From: Zavarzinella sp.
GTDB taxonomy: Bacteria; Planctomycetota; Planctomycetia; Gemmatales; Gemmataceae
Assembly: GCA_041399155.1 (NCBI GenBank)
Contig: JAWKTI010000003.1
Location: 124,001 to 188,000, forward strand
Direction of reading: 5' to 3'
DNA: 64,000 nt
A program made the translations under genes and the position numbers. Under the pieces are notes generated by a model. It had not been told where the DNA came from. It made no database searches and worked only from the letters and a program-made list of their open reading frames with translations. Numbering within the stretch: the stretch's first letter is position 1; the number at the start of each line of letters is the position of its first letter. Positions 51,457 to 60,115 of this stretch are shown piece after piece.

Positions 51457-52857
51457 CTATCCTTCCACGGTGGGGGAGGTCATTTTTTCTGGTCGCACGA
51501 TGCTGTCGAATTCTTCCCCCGTCAGCAGTTGCAGTGCCAGGGCCGCTTCACGTAACGATGTCCCTTCCTGGTGGGCTTTTTTTGCCACTTTCGCTGCGTT
51601 GTCGTAGCCGATTTTCCTGTTCAACGATGTGACCAGCATCAGCGAATTCTGCAGGAAATAGTCGATCTGCTTGCGGTTTGGTTCAATACCCACCGCACAG
51701 TGCTCGTTAAACATTTTGCAAGCATCGGTCAGCAATGTAACCGAATGCAGGAAGTTGTGGATGATCACAGGTTTGAACACGTTCAGTTCAAAATTGCCCT
51801 GGCTGGCGGCAAAGCCGATTGCGGCATCATTGCCCATCACCTGCACGCACACCATGGTCATCGCTTCGGATTGCGTGGGGTTCACTTTACCGGGCATAAT
51901 CGACGAGCCGGGCTCGTTTTCGGGAATGGTAATCTCGCCCAGGCCGCACCGTGGGCCGGATGCCAGCCAGCGAATATCGTTTGCAATCTTCATCAGTGCG
52001 GTGGCGAGCACCTTCAGAGCACCACTGGCGGCAACCAGTGGTTCGTGCCCAGCCAGGGCTGCAAACTTATTCGGTGCGGTAACAAACGGAAAGCCGGCCA
52101 GTTCGGCAATCTTCTGAGCCACTGTTACCGCAAATTGTGGGTGAGAATTCAAACCGGTTCCAACAGCAGTGCCGCCCAACGCCAGTTCATGCAGTGCGGG
52201 CAGCGTGGCATTGATTGCCTGCAGAGATAGATCAATCTGGGCCACATAGCCGGAAAATTCCTGCCCCAGGGTCAGCGGAACAGCATCCATCAGGTGCGTG
52301 CGGCCAATTTTCACAATTTCATGAAAATCTTCGGCTTTTTTCGCAAGAGTCTCACGTAGTTCACGCACGCTGGGGATCAGGTGCTGCAGCACCACCTGCA
52401 CGCTGGCAATGTGCATCGCTGTGGGGAACGTGTCGTTTGAAGACTGGCTCATATTCACATGATCGTTCGGGTGGATGGGCGTTTTACTGCCCATTACCCC
52501 ACCGGCCATTTCGATGGCACGGTTCGAAATTACTTCGTTCACGTTCATGTTGGTCTGGGTGCCACTGCCGGTCTGCCAGATTCGCAGTGGGAAATGATCG
52601 TCCAGCACTCCCGCAATCACTTCATCGGCCGATTTGGCAATCAGTGCGGCTTTGTCTGCGGGCAGCAGGCCCAGGTCGCTGTTGGTCAGTGCGGCAGCTT
52701 TCTTCAAAATGCCGAACGCACGAATGATGGAGCGGGGCATGGTATCGTGCCCGATGGCAAAGTGAATCAGCGACCGAGCGGTCTGTGCCCCATAATACTT
52801 GTTTGCGGGAACTTCGATGTTCCCCATGCTGTCTTTTTCAGTACGTGTGGTGGTCAT
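51457..52857 (-). CDS. fumC: Class II fumarate hydratase
   Basis: The ATG at 52855-52857 is preferred to the TTG three codons upstream. The protein begins MTTTRTEKDSMGNIEVPANK, has GSGTQTNMNVNEVISNRA, HPNDHVNMSQSSNDTFPTAM, GRTHLMDAVPLTLGQEFSGY and the signature GSSIMPGKVNPTQSEAMTMV, all standard for fumarase C. It interconverts fumarate and malate in the TCA cycle in the cytoplasm. It is upstream of the oligopeptidase on the same strand, with a 140-bp gap. Confidence 0.95.
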   Translation of the reverse strand: MTTTRTEKDSMGNIEVPANKYYGAQTARSLIHFAIGHDTMPRSIIRAFGILKKAAALTNSDLGLLPADKAALIAKSADEVIAGVLDDHFPLRIWQTGSGTQTNMNVNEVISNRAIEMAGGVMGSKTPIHPNDHVNMSQSSNDTFPTAMHIASVQVVLQHLIPSVRELRETLAKKAEDFHEIVKIGRTHLMDAVPLTLGQEFSGYVAQIDLSLQAINATLPALHELALGGTAVGTGLNSHPQFAVTVAQKIAELAGFPFVTAPNKFAALAGHEPLVAASGALKVLATALMKIANDIRWLASGPRCGLGEITIPENEPGSSIMPGKVNPTQSEAMTMVCVQVMGNDAAIGFAASQGNFELNVFKPVIIHNFLHSVTLLTDACKMFNEHCAVGIEPNRKQIDYFLQNSLMLVTSLNRKIGYDNAAKVAKKAHQEGTSLREAALALQLLTGEEFDSIVRPEKMTSPTVEG

Positions 52858-53133
52858 GGTGTGCAATTCCAGCGGAAATCAGTGTTAAAGGAAGTGTATG
52901 GCAATCGCTCCTGGGATGGTACCTTCCGTTTCAAGGGAACAAGTAATCCGCACACAAATGTACGGAATTACAATAATATAGACGATTATAATGAACTTTT
53001 GTTCCCTAAAAATTTGCAAAAAGTGGAAAATTCCGGAAATTTTCTCTCATTAATTTCTCATTTTTATCCATTTGCTTTCTGATTTTTCCACGACGCACCC
53101 AGGAGGGAATCCAGTGCAGAAGATGGTAGCATC
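52858..53133. other. Intergenic DNA upstream of fumC
   Basis: AT-rich leader with no gene supported. The AATAATATAGACGATTATAA stretch near 52973 looks promoter-like on either strand but has no clear -35 partner. It leads into the repeat-rich block 53134-53446. Confidence 0.4.
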
Positions 53134-53203
53134 ACGAGTCGGAAGCATTAGCGAAGTCCCGAAGTTCAAGCGGGACAATACGAGCCGGAAGCGTCAGCGG
53201 CGG
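53134..53203. repeat. Two copies of a GAGCCGGAAGCGTCAGCG-type repeat
   Basis: ACGAGTCGGAAGCATTAGCG at 53134-53153 and ACGAGCCGGAAGCGTCAGCG at 53180-53199. I recall this motif as a common dispersed repeat in planctomycete genomes. A CCCGAAG/AAGCGGG stretch lies between. Confidence 0.65.
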
Positions 53204-53254
53204 AATTTTTTTACGTTGTTCTAACGCAATGCCACGAAGCGATTTTAATAACAA

Positions 53255-53446
53255 CCGTCATTCCCGCGAAGGCGGGAATCCATTGCTTGAGGGACAGAAA
53301 GTGCTGAAGTTTCATCTGAGGGTGAATTGTAGGTAAGCTCCTGGTGAGATGATTGGCTAAGATCCAACTCAGAATGAGTGGATTCAATTTCAAGATTCAT
53401 TGGTAATTCAGGGATTTTCATGGATTCCCGCCTTCGCGGGAATGAC
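53255..53446. repeat. Inverted pair of dRS3-like palindromes
   Basis: ATTCCCGCGAAGGCGGGAAT at 53260-53279 and, inverted, ATTCCCGCCTTCGCGGGAAT at 53424-53443, with flanking GTCATT / AATGAC and GGAATCCAT / ATGGATTCC, about 140 bp apart. Each 20-mer is the exact complement of the other and each is near-palindromic. The same family occurs at 17.78 and 17.97 kb. The 53447-53631 stretch holds no gene. Confidence 0.85.
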
Positions 53447-53631
53447 GATTCATGTGTGCACATTGATCAGTATGAGTTGCAATTGTGTTAAAAAATGCCT
53501 GTAAAAACATGCCAAAGAAACAACATACAACCAAAAAGCACTCATCCCAAGTCGCACCCGCACGGGGCATTATTTCTCTTCAATCAATTCTGACGCGTAA
53601 TTTGCCTCGATTTTTTGTACTGTGGATCCTT

Positions 53632-54273
53632 TTAATAGCTGGTGCGAGGTTTCCGTGAACCCCAGCCGTCGTCATCATCTTCATTCTCATCTTCATCATC
53701 ATAATCGCCATCTCTGCTGGAGCCACGTTCACGGCGTCGACGTTTCCGTTCGTAGTTGTCGAATTCGTAGCCACGCGACGGTCGATCTTCGCGCGAATTT
53801 CGCAAAGTACTGCCATATCCGGCGATTTGCACCCAATAGACTATCCAACATACCAACTGTACTAACGACAGAAAGTTACTCAGCAATCCGACGATCATTC
53901 CCGGTCCGGCTACGTCTAAATCATTTCCTCGAAGTGCGCCGCTCACACCAGAAAGAGCAATTGTTGCTATGGATAAGCCGGCAACAATCAGTCCCATCGT
54001 TTTGCCAAAAGAGTCTCCACGCGTATTCAAGCCACGATCCCGATACTCATTCGCCAGAGATTCTGAGATTTTCAGCACTACAAAGAACATCCAGAAAATA
54101 TTTAGTATCGGTACCAGTAATAGCCAAACGAGACCAGGTGCCATGGTTCGATTATCAGGGTGAACTGAATTCATCGTGTTCTGCAGAGTCAGCAAAAACA
54201 AGATGTAAACCACTAACATTACTATGAGGAAGATACCGACACAAATCAGCATCCCCGCAATCATCTCTCCCAT
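53632..54273 (-). CDS. Hypothetical four-helix membrane protein with charged tail
   Basis: 213 residues. Four membrane helices: ICVGIFLIVMLVVYILFLLT, VWLLLVPILNIFWMFFVVLK, GLIVAGLSIATIALSGVSGA and LSLVQLVCWIVYWVQIAGYG. The last about 60 residues are basic then acidic (RKRRRRERGSSRDGDYDDED), cytoplasmic by the positive-inside rule. It resembles small membrane proteins of the DUF4328 kind, but not convincingly. It lies 24 bp downstream of the 54.3-kb gene on the same strand. Confidence 0.7.
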   Translation of the reverse strand: MGEMIAGMLICVGIFLIVMLVVYILFLLTLQNTMNSVHPDNRTMAPGLVWLLLVPILNIFWMFFVVLKISESLANEYRDRGLNTRGDSFGKTMGLIVAGLSIATIALSGVSGALRGNDLDVAGPGMIVGLLSNFLSLVQLVCWIVYWVQIAGYGSTLRNSREDRPSRGYEFDNYERKRRRRERGSSRDGDYDDEDENEDDDDGWGSRKPRTSY

Positions 54274-54297
54274 TTTGAGGCTCTCCCGATAAGGTTT

Positions 54298-55167
54298 CTA
54301 TTTCTCTTCGATCCGTTCTGCCACGAAGGCGGCGTCACGTTCCAGTAATTTAGTGGTGCCAGCCAGCTTTTTCGCATCACCGGTAAAAATATGACCTGTA
54401 AACTGTTGAGTGGTGGCGGGGAACTTAATGTTAAAAGTAAATGAGTGTTTCTGAATTCCCACTTTGCCTTCCACTTCATACTCGCGGCCATCTTTTTCAG
54501 ACGTGAACGAGCCACGGATGTCGCCCACTTCACTGACCTGCAAAATCAACTCCCCGGTGCGTCGGCCATCATCTTCCAGTTTATACCGTCCATTCAGGTG
54601 GTGGGCCTGCAATACCTCACCGGGAGTGAACTTTTCGCCCTTTTTGGGCTGAATTCCGGGAATCACCTTCTCCAGAATATATAGTTTTGCCCCACCGACA
54701 GGCACCAGTTCCGATTCCGCAGGTGCCTGAGGTGCGGTTAATTGCAGGTCGCCACCAATGCTTTCGGGTACGATCTGCCCCACATCCAGGCTGATTCGCA
54801 GGCCCGGATAAAGTTGAACGCCAGCATCTTTCACCTGAAATGCCCGTTCGGTGTTCCCTTTGTAGGTGATGTATTCATCAATCAGCAACATCGCATAAGG
54901 GCCTTTCATGCCAAATTTCTGGCGTGCGGGCCGTACCAGCAATTTGCTGTAGCGTCCATCGTTGGTGACCACTACCAACATCGTGGCTGTCTGGTCTGGC
55001 AGTACCCCAGCGTAATCGCTCAGGTCGTCCAGCACAATTTTCGGAACGCTTTTCAGCAATCCCTTACTGACGCCATTCGCCAGCACGGACTGGGTGTAGT
55101 GTTCAAATTGCCCCGCCGACAAACTGGCGGCGGAACAGAACAGGATAAGACTGCACCAACGATACAT
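54298..55167 (-). CDS. Hypothetical secreted protein
   Basis: 289 residues with signal peptide MYRWCSLILFCSAASLSAG. The mature part is beta-rich; segments LPDQTATMLVVVTNDGRYSK, GPYAMLLIDEYITYKGNTER, RISLDVGQIVPESIGGDLQL and GHIFTGDAKKLAGTTKLLER are notable, but I do not recognise a family. A good GGAGA precedes the ATG. It may be in an operon with the membrane gene downstream. Confidence 0.65.
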   Translation of the reverse strand: MYRWCSLILFCSAASLSAGQFEHYTQSVLANGVSKGLLKSVPKIVLDDLSDYAGVLPDQTATMLVVVTNDGRYSKLLVRPARQKFGMKGPYAMLLIDEYITYKGNTERAFQVKDAGVQLYPGLRISLDVGQIVPESIGGDLQLTAPQAPAESELVPVGGAKLYILEKVIPGIQPKKGEKFTPGEVLQAHHLNGRYKLEDDGRRTGELILQVSEVGDIRGSFTSEKDGREYEVEGKVGIQKHSFTFNIKFPATTQQFTGHIFTGDAKKLAGTTKLLERDAAFVAERIEEK

Positions 55168-55345
55168 GGGAAATCTCCTTATTTGGAAGCATCTTAACCC
55201 GTAATATGTGGTACGGCCATCAATTTCCCATGCTCTGAATACAGAAAAGGCGGGAAATGGCGATTAGATGATATGTAAATAACTGATCAATCAACTAGCC
55301 TGTCGTGGGTGCCAGCAGCTGCACCCAGACTTCAACAAGAACTGG

Positions 55346-55657
55346 TTACGCAACTGGCTGGGTGATGGTTTTTCGTCGCAACCCGTATCCCAGCAAAGCA
55401 ATCAGGCCCACGCCCAGGCCAATCCAGGTGGCTGGTTCGGGTGTATTGTTGACTTCTGGAACCAGTTCTTCCGGTTTCAATTCTTCTGGACCACCGACAA
55501 TACCACCGGTACCTGGTGTGGTGGGCACGAACGGGTCGTTTGGCACGGGTGTGGTGGGTGTTACTTGCACCGGGGGTGGGAAAAACGCGTAACTGGTGCT
55601 TGTCAGTCCCAATGAGACAATCGCAGCACCGACAATCAATTTGCAGCGGGTGAACAT
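55346..55657 (-). CDS. Small PEP-CTERM sorting-signal protein
   Basis: 103 residues: a signal peptide (CKLIVGAAIVSLGLTSTSYA), a Pro/Thr-rich body (VQVTPTTPVPNDPFVPTT) and a C-terminal PEP-CTERM signal: NTPEPATWIGLGVGLIALLG then YGLRRK. Such proteins are cut by exosortase and released to the envelope or matrix. No exosortase is in the window. The body has no fold. Confidence 0.88.
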   Translation of the reverse strand: MFTRCKLIVGAAIVSLGLTSTSYAFFPPPVQVTPTTPVPNDPFVPTTPGTGGIVGGPEELKPEELVPEVNNTPEPATWIGLGVGLIALLGYGLRRKTITQPVA

Positions 55658-55994
55658 ACCCTATTCCTCCTGAATTACCACGCTGCCTGAATTTACCTAT
55701 GTTGCAGCAGCGACGTGGGTGTCATCGACCGTGCATAACTGATGAATTTCATGGGATATGGGCATTTGAGAGAAAATAGGCAATTTTGAGCACTATTTCG
55801 CAGTTCGTTTGCTTTTTACCGTTTATGCGATTTGTTCAACTCGCCCACTTCACTTAATCTCCCCCACTTGCCGGTTTTCATTTTCTTTCATCTGGCGGGC
55901 GTCGATACAAGGATTACTTTTTGAACAATGAACGGTGCCGTGGAAACCTTGCCTTGTAGACGATGAAGCGCATCGGTGTGTTAGGAGGACGAAT
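55658..55994. other. Divergent intergenic region
   Basis: No gene is supported in these 337 bp between the PEP-CTERM and BBP7 genes. AGGAGG at 55983-55988 is the ribosome site of the BBP7 gene. GAATAGGG, at the left end, is part of the leader of the PEP-CTERM gene with an AGGAGGAAT ribosome site on the minus strand. Confidence 0.5.
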
Positions 55995-57500
55995 ATGAAA
56001 CGATATTGGATGTGCCTGGTGACAGCCGCAATTGCTGCACTTGGTACCAGTTCTGCACAAGAACGGGCGGCAACACTTGGCTTGCCCGCTGGTTTGTCCC
56101 CCGCACCTGCGGTAATTCGTGGCCAGTCGCCCGATTATTCGCCCGGCGAACTGAAGTTGATTCAGAACACAGTTCCCAAGGATATGCCGAAGGCGGGTGT
56201 GAAGGAAGACAAGAAGGATCCCGCGATTCTGCCACCGGCAACGAATCCGATGATTCCGATGCTGCCAGGCGGTTCCGCACCGATGATTCTGCCTCCTGGT
56301 GCTGCACCGACGATCGTACAGCCTCAGCCATACATGGGTTATCCGGCTGTACCTTACGATGTGGGTGCCCCCACCGATCCAAATGTGATCTATGGTGTCC
56401 CGCAGCCCATCGCCAGCACGATGAACATGCCGACCCAGCAAAACTGGTACGTGGGCGTGGAAGGGATGGTATGGTGGGTAAAATCTTACGGTACACCCGC
56501 ACTGGTGAACGTGGGCCCCACCACCGGCATTGGTGCTGTGGGTGAACCTGGCGTAAAACGCGCTCTGCCGGTAGATAGTATCACCGAAAACCCTCGTTAC
56601 GGTGCCCGGTTTACGTTGGGTTACTGGCTCTCTCCCCGCTGGGCAATCGAAGCGCAAGGCTGGTTCCTGGCGAACACCAACGGGGTCGGTGGTTCCGTTT
56701 CTTCGGAAGATGCTCCAGGGCAGATTGTCTCCCGTCCGTTCTTCAGTGCGAACCAGCAGATCGAGTTTGCTCAACAGGTCAGCAACCCTGGAATCTACCA
56801 GGGGAATGTGACCTTCAGCACACGAAGCTATCTCGGAAGTGGCGAAATCAACGGTCGGTATCGCTGGCGAGAAAGCTGTAATGGTCACCTGGATATTCTG
56901 TTTGGTGCTCGTTACATGCTGTTGGAAGAAAATCTGGAGATTAACGAGACAGTGGAAGGTTTAGCTGGTGCAGGACCATTCGCTGGCTATCGGAGGACCG
57001 TTCGAGACGCATTCAATACATCCAACGACTTCTACGGTGGTCAGATTGGGGTTGATTACGAATATAACTATGGCCGTTGGGTATTCAATGCTCGGGCGAA
57101 ACTGGCTCTTGGTATTACCAACAGCTCTGCAACGATCGATGGAGCTCAACAGGCACTAGCTGGCCCTGTACCCAACCTGCCTGGTGGCTTGCTGGCTCTG
57201 AATAGTAACATTGGTGATAACAAACAGAATAACCTCTCTTACATTCCAGAAGTACAGTTAAATATTGGTTATAACGTTACAGATAATATTCGGATTTATG
57301 CTGGCTATACCTTCATCTACTGGAGCGACGTGCTGCGTCCAGGTGGTCAAATCGACCGCACACTGGATGAAAACCGCATCCCCGACTTCACCACTGGTCG
57401 CGTGGTGCCCAATGTTGAGGAAACCCGACCAGCCCGGACACTGAGCTCGGAAGGAATCTGGATGCAAGGTGCCACTTTTGGTATTGTCTTCCGCTGGTAA
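55995..57500 (+). CDS. BBP7-family outer-membrane beta-barrel protein
   Basis: 501 residues from ATG 55995 after AGGAGG; signal peptide MKRYWMCLVTAAIAALGTSS. A Pro-rich stretch is followed by WYVGVEGMVWWVKSYGTPAL and a barrel with ARFTLGYWLSPRWAIEAQGW, YLGSGEINGRYRWRESCNGH, LDILFGARYMLLEENLEI, IGVDYEYNYGRWVFNARAKL and the last strand IWMQGATFGIVFRW. This is the BBP7 barrel family, typical of planctomycetes such as Gemmata and Rhodopirellula. The terminal aromatic residue is a barrel-insertion signal. Function is unknown. Confidence 0.88.
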   Translation: MKRYWMCLVTAAIAALGTSSAQERAATLGLPAGLSPAPAVIRGQSPDYSPGELKLIQNTVPKDMPKAGVKEDKKDPAILPPATNPMIPMLPGGSAPMILPPGAAPTIVQPQPYMGYPAVPYDVGAPTDPNVIYGVPQPIASTMNMPTQQNWYVGVEGMVWWVKSYGTPALVNVGPTTGIGAVGEPGVKRALPVDSITENPRYGARFTLGYWLSPRWAIEAQGWFLANTNGVGGSVSSEDAPGQIVSRPFFSANQQIEFAQQVSNPGIYQGNVTFSTRSYLGSGEINGRYRWRESCNGHLDILFGARYMLLEENLEINETVEGLAGAGPFAGYRRTVRDAFNTSNDFYGGQIGVDYEYNYGRWVFNARAKLALGITNSSATIDGAQQALAGPVPNLPGGLLALNSNIGDNKQNNLSYIPEVQLNIGYNVTDNIRIYAGYTFIYWSDVLRPGGQIDRTLDENRIPDFTTGRVVPNVEETRPARTLSSEGIWMQGATFGIVFRW

Positions 57501-57540
57501 GACTCATTTCGCCCTTCCCCACCCGTGGGATCTTCTGAAA

Positions 57541-57840
57541 TCACCCCAGGTGGGGTGATATTGCCGTAAGTGCTTCTTCTACAGTCACTTGCAGAAGTTC
57601 AAATTGTTTATTGCGATTCGTCGCACCTGCCACCAGCCGCACCTGATGTGGGCGGACTTCCAGAATACTCGCTAGAAAACTTTCCAGTGCCGCATTCGCT
57701 TTTCCATCCGTGGGAGGTGCAGTCACGGCAATTTTCAACGCACCCCCATGAATACCCACCACGGCATTGCGTTTGGCACCTGGCTGTGCCCGCACAGAAA
57801 GGCGACAACCATGTTCTGTGGCGACCAGCTGCAAATCCAT
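57541..57840 (-). CDS. DUF167 (YggU-like) protein
   Basis: 99 residues from ATG 57838-57840. Segments RLSVRAQPGAKRNAVVGIHG, ALKIAVTAPPTDGKANAALE, SFLASILEVRPHQVRLVAGA and RNKQFELLQ are the family's conserved core. DUF167 proteins are small, widely conserved and of unknown function. A start at 57873 would add 11 residues. It lies 12 bp after the VWA gene ends its frame on the same strand. Confidence 0.9.
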   Translation of the reverse strand: MDLQLVATEHGCRLSVRAQPGAKRNAVVGIHGGALKIAVTAPPTDGKANAALESFLASILEVRPHQVRLVAGATNRNKQFELLQVTVEEALTAISPHLG

Positions 57841-57885
57841 GACTACCCCATGTGACAATGAAAATAATTTCATTAATGAGAAAAT

Positions 57886-60039
57886 TCACCCCGACTGCTT
57901 GCGGGCAAAGCGTAGTTCCAGCATCAGAAGGCCAATGAAGCCGCACAATAACAGGAAACCCAGTTCTGTGCGTGGGGCGGAATTGGTGCTGCCTAATTGC
58001 CAGTCGTCGCCTTCCTGCACTTGAAACGATTTCCACTGCGTGGGGAGCGTGGCCAGTTCTTCCGTGCTGCAACGCGTTAAATTCGCCTCTCTGGGGTCAC
58101 TTTGTACAACGTAATAACGAAAATCGCCAATATCGGTGCTAAGCTGGTAAATGCCGGTTTGCCAGGTTTCCGCATACAGAAATGGCCACTCATCGCATGG
58201 CAGGCGTTGCTGCTTGCCATCCGGAGTACTCACCGTGACTGGCCCTGGTAACTGCCCACCTTGAGGCTGAAAGATAATCGGTTGCCCCGCTGGAATATTC
58301 AGTTCATTCTGCCGAACATCCGTAAACAGGTAGATGGTTTCGTGCATCAACCGCACATAATCGCCCAGGTCGGTTAAGTTGGTTCGCCACGAAGAATCGA
58401 ACGGAACCGCAGTCTGAACCACTTTCCCTTTGCCAAAGCGTTTCTGCAACATTAATGGCATCCGATTATTCAGCACCATCAGTGGGAATGATTTTTCGGG
58501 CGGTTGCAAGTGCCAGACCCGTGGGAAATAGGCCGTTGAAACCAGCCCACCCGGCTCATCCCCGCGTAGCAACTCCAGTGGGGTACCTTCGAGGCTATTC
58601 GCAACAATTCGAAATGCGTCCGGCAGTTGATCAACTTTGCCCACAGGTTCGACCAACTGTGCGGGCAGCCAGCCTTCTCCATTGCGGTAGAGGGATTCGT
58701 TGTAAAAAATTGCTTCTGCCCGCTCTCCAGTGGTAACCAGGCACCCACCACCCAGACTGATAAACTCTTCCAGAGCAAGCACTTGCGATGAAACCAGTCG
58801 CTTGATATCGGCCAGCACGACAACCTGAGGTGGGCCCAGATTGGCAATAGGTTGTTGCAGTGTCGTGGGTTCAAAATTGCCCGCACTGACAATTTTCAGC
58901 CGAAACGCCGGTTCGCGATCAATGGTGGGGGACAGTGCATCCCGCATGAAGTCGGAAGTTTTGTTGGTTGCACCAATCGGGCTGCCATCAATTACCAACA
59001 CAGGAATGGCGGGTACCACTTCAAAAGCGAAGTCCTGCCGGTTATCCTGCGGAAGTGAGTCTCCATCCAGAATAAAACTAATCACGTGCGAACCAGGATT
59101 GCTTAGCCGTGCGACATGTCGCAGTAATTTTCGGCCATCGACATCCCCGGGGAATTGGCGAATTTCGCCCACTGGTTTTCGGTCGATTTCGACACGCACT
59201 GTCCCGGGTGGTGCAGTCATCTGGCCGAATTGCAGCAGTTCACTGCGAAAAGCAACTTCTTTGCCTTTGGCCACCACCGCCCGATTGGTTTGCAGTGGAC
59301 TTAACGCCCGATTGGGCAGCACCGCTGGCCACGTGGCGGCAACATTCTTGCCCCACACGCGTGGCAGCGACTGCTCGGGTAGGCTGGCAGCAAACAGTTC
59401 CCAGTTTTCTCTGGTTTTGGCATCCAGCCAGCCCTGGTGCTGCATATCACTGAAAATGACCACATGCCGCTCGGTGCTGCTACTGCGATCAAACAGTTCA
59501 CTTGCTTCCCGCACCGCTTTTGGGAAATCCGCCCCACCTTGAGGTGGGGGCAATTGCCGCAGCGAATCACGCACCAACGCCCGATCGCTGCTGAAGTGGT
59601 CAACGAGCCAACGTGGCTGATTTCCTGCCAGAATGATGGCAATTCGATCTTTGGGCCCCACCACGGACAGAAATTTGCTGGTTTCTTCTACCAGCAGTTG
59701 CTGGGCGGTCTGCCCCTGATACTGGTAAGCCATGCTTTGCGATTGATCGAGCACGATCACAATATCCCGCTGGGGTTGACTGGCTGAACTGCCCACCCCA
59801 CCCACTTTGGTATACGGTGCGGCAAACGCCAGCACCAATACGGCGATTAATGCCATCCGCAACAGCATCAACAGCCATTGATCGAGTCGGCGTTTGCGTT
59901 GGGACGATTGTGAAAGCTGCAGAAACTGCATTGCTCCCCAATCGATCACATCGAAGCGTTTGCGTTGAAAAAGGTGCACCACCGGTGGGATGGCTATCGC
60001 CAGAAATCCCAATAGCAGCGCTGGTGCTAACAAACCCAT
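57886..60039 (-). CDS. BatA-domain / von Willebrand factor A protein
   Basis: 717 residues. The N-terminus has LLLGFLAIAIPPVVHLFQRK followed by RRLDQWLLMLLRMALIAVLV, the two helices of a BatA-type domain. A VWA domain follows: DIVIVLDQSQSMAYQ (MIDAS DxSxS), GPKDRIAIILAGN and HVVIFSDMQHQG. The middle is beta-rich and a late helix LGFLLLCGFIGLLMLELRFA anchors the C-terminus. It is a Bat/aerotolerance-type protein whose partners are unknown. It directly precedes the DUF167 gene. Confidence 0.88.
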   Translation of the reverse strand: MGLLAPALLLGFLAIAIPPVVHLFQRKRFDVIDWGAMQFLQLSQSSQRKRRLDQWLLMLLRMALIAVLVLAFAAPYTKVGGVGSSASQPQRDIVIVLDQSQSMAYQYQGQTAQQLLVEETSKFLSVVGPKDRIAIILAGNQPRWLVDHFSSDRALVRDSLRQLPPPQGGADFPKAVREASELFDRSSSTERHVVIFSDMQHQGWLDAKTRENWELFAASLPEQSLPRVWGKNVAATWPAVLPNRALSPLQTNRAVVAKGKEVAFRSELLQFGQMTAPPGTVRVEIDRKPVGEIRQFPGDVDGRKLLRHVARLSNPGSHVISFILDGDSLPQDNRQDFAFEVVPAIPVLVIDGSPIGATNKTSDFMRDALSPTIDREPAFRLKIVSAGNFEPTTLQQPIANLGPPQVVVLADIKRLVSSQVLALEEFISLGGGCLVTTGERAEAIFYNESLYRNGEGWLPAQLVEPVGKVDQLPDAFRIVANSLEGTPLELLRGDEPGGLVSTAYFPRVWHLQPPEKSFPLMVLNNRMPLMLQKRFGKGKVVQTAVPFDSSWRTNLTDLGDYVRLMHETIYLFTDVRQNELNIPAGQPIIFQPQGGQLPGPVTVSTPDGKQQRLPCDEWPFLYAETWQTGIYQLSTDIGDFRYYVVQSDPREANLTRCSTEELATLPTQWKSFQVQEGDDWQLGSTNSAPRTELGFLLLCGFIGLLMLELRFARKQSG

Positions 60040-60115
60040 AAGAACAATTTAGCTGGAATGTGCTTTCGGCCAATGGGCGTGTGAAATTCGGTAAAATGCT
60101 TGGTGATCAAGAAGA

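Noticed and set aside
51571..53082. Plus-strand ORFs of 219 and 207 residues across fumC
   Set aside because: Fully explained as antisense of fumC.
55914..56888. 324-residue minus-strand ORF opposite the BBP7 gene
   Set aside because: His/Arg-rich antisense frame; the BBP7 gene has a signal peptide, AGGAGG and barrel strands.
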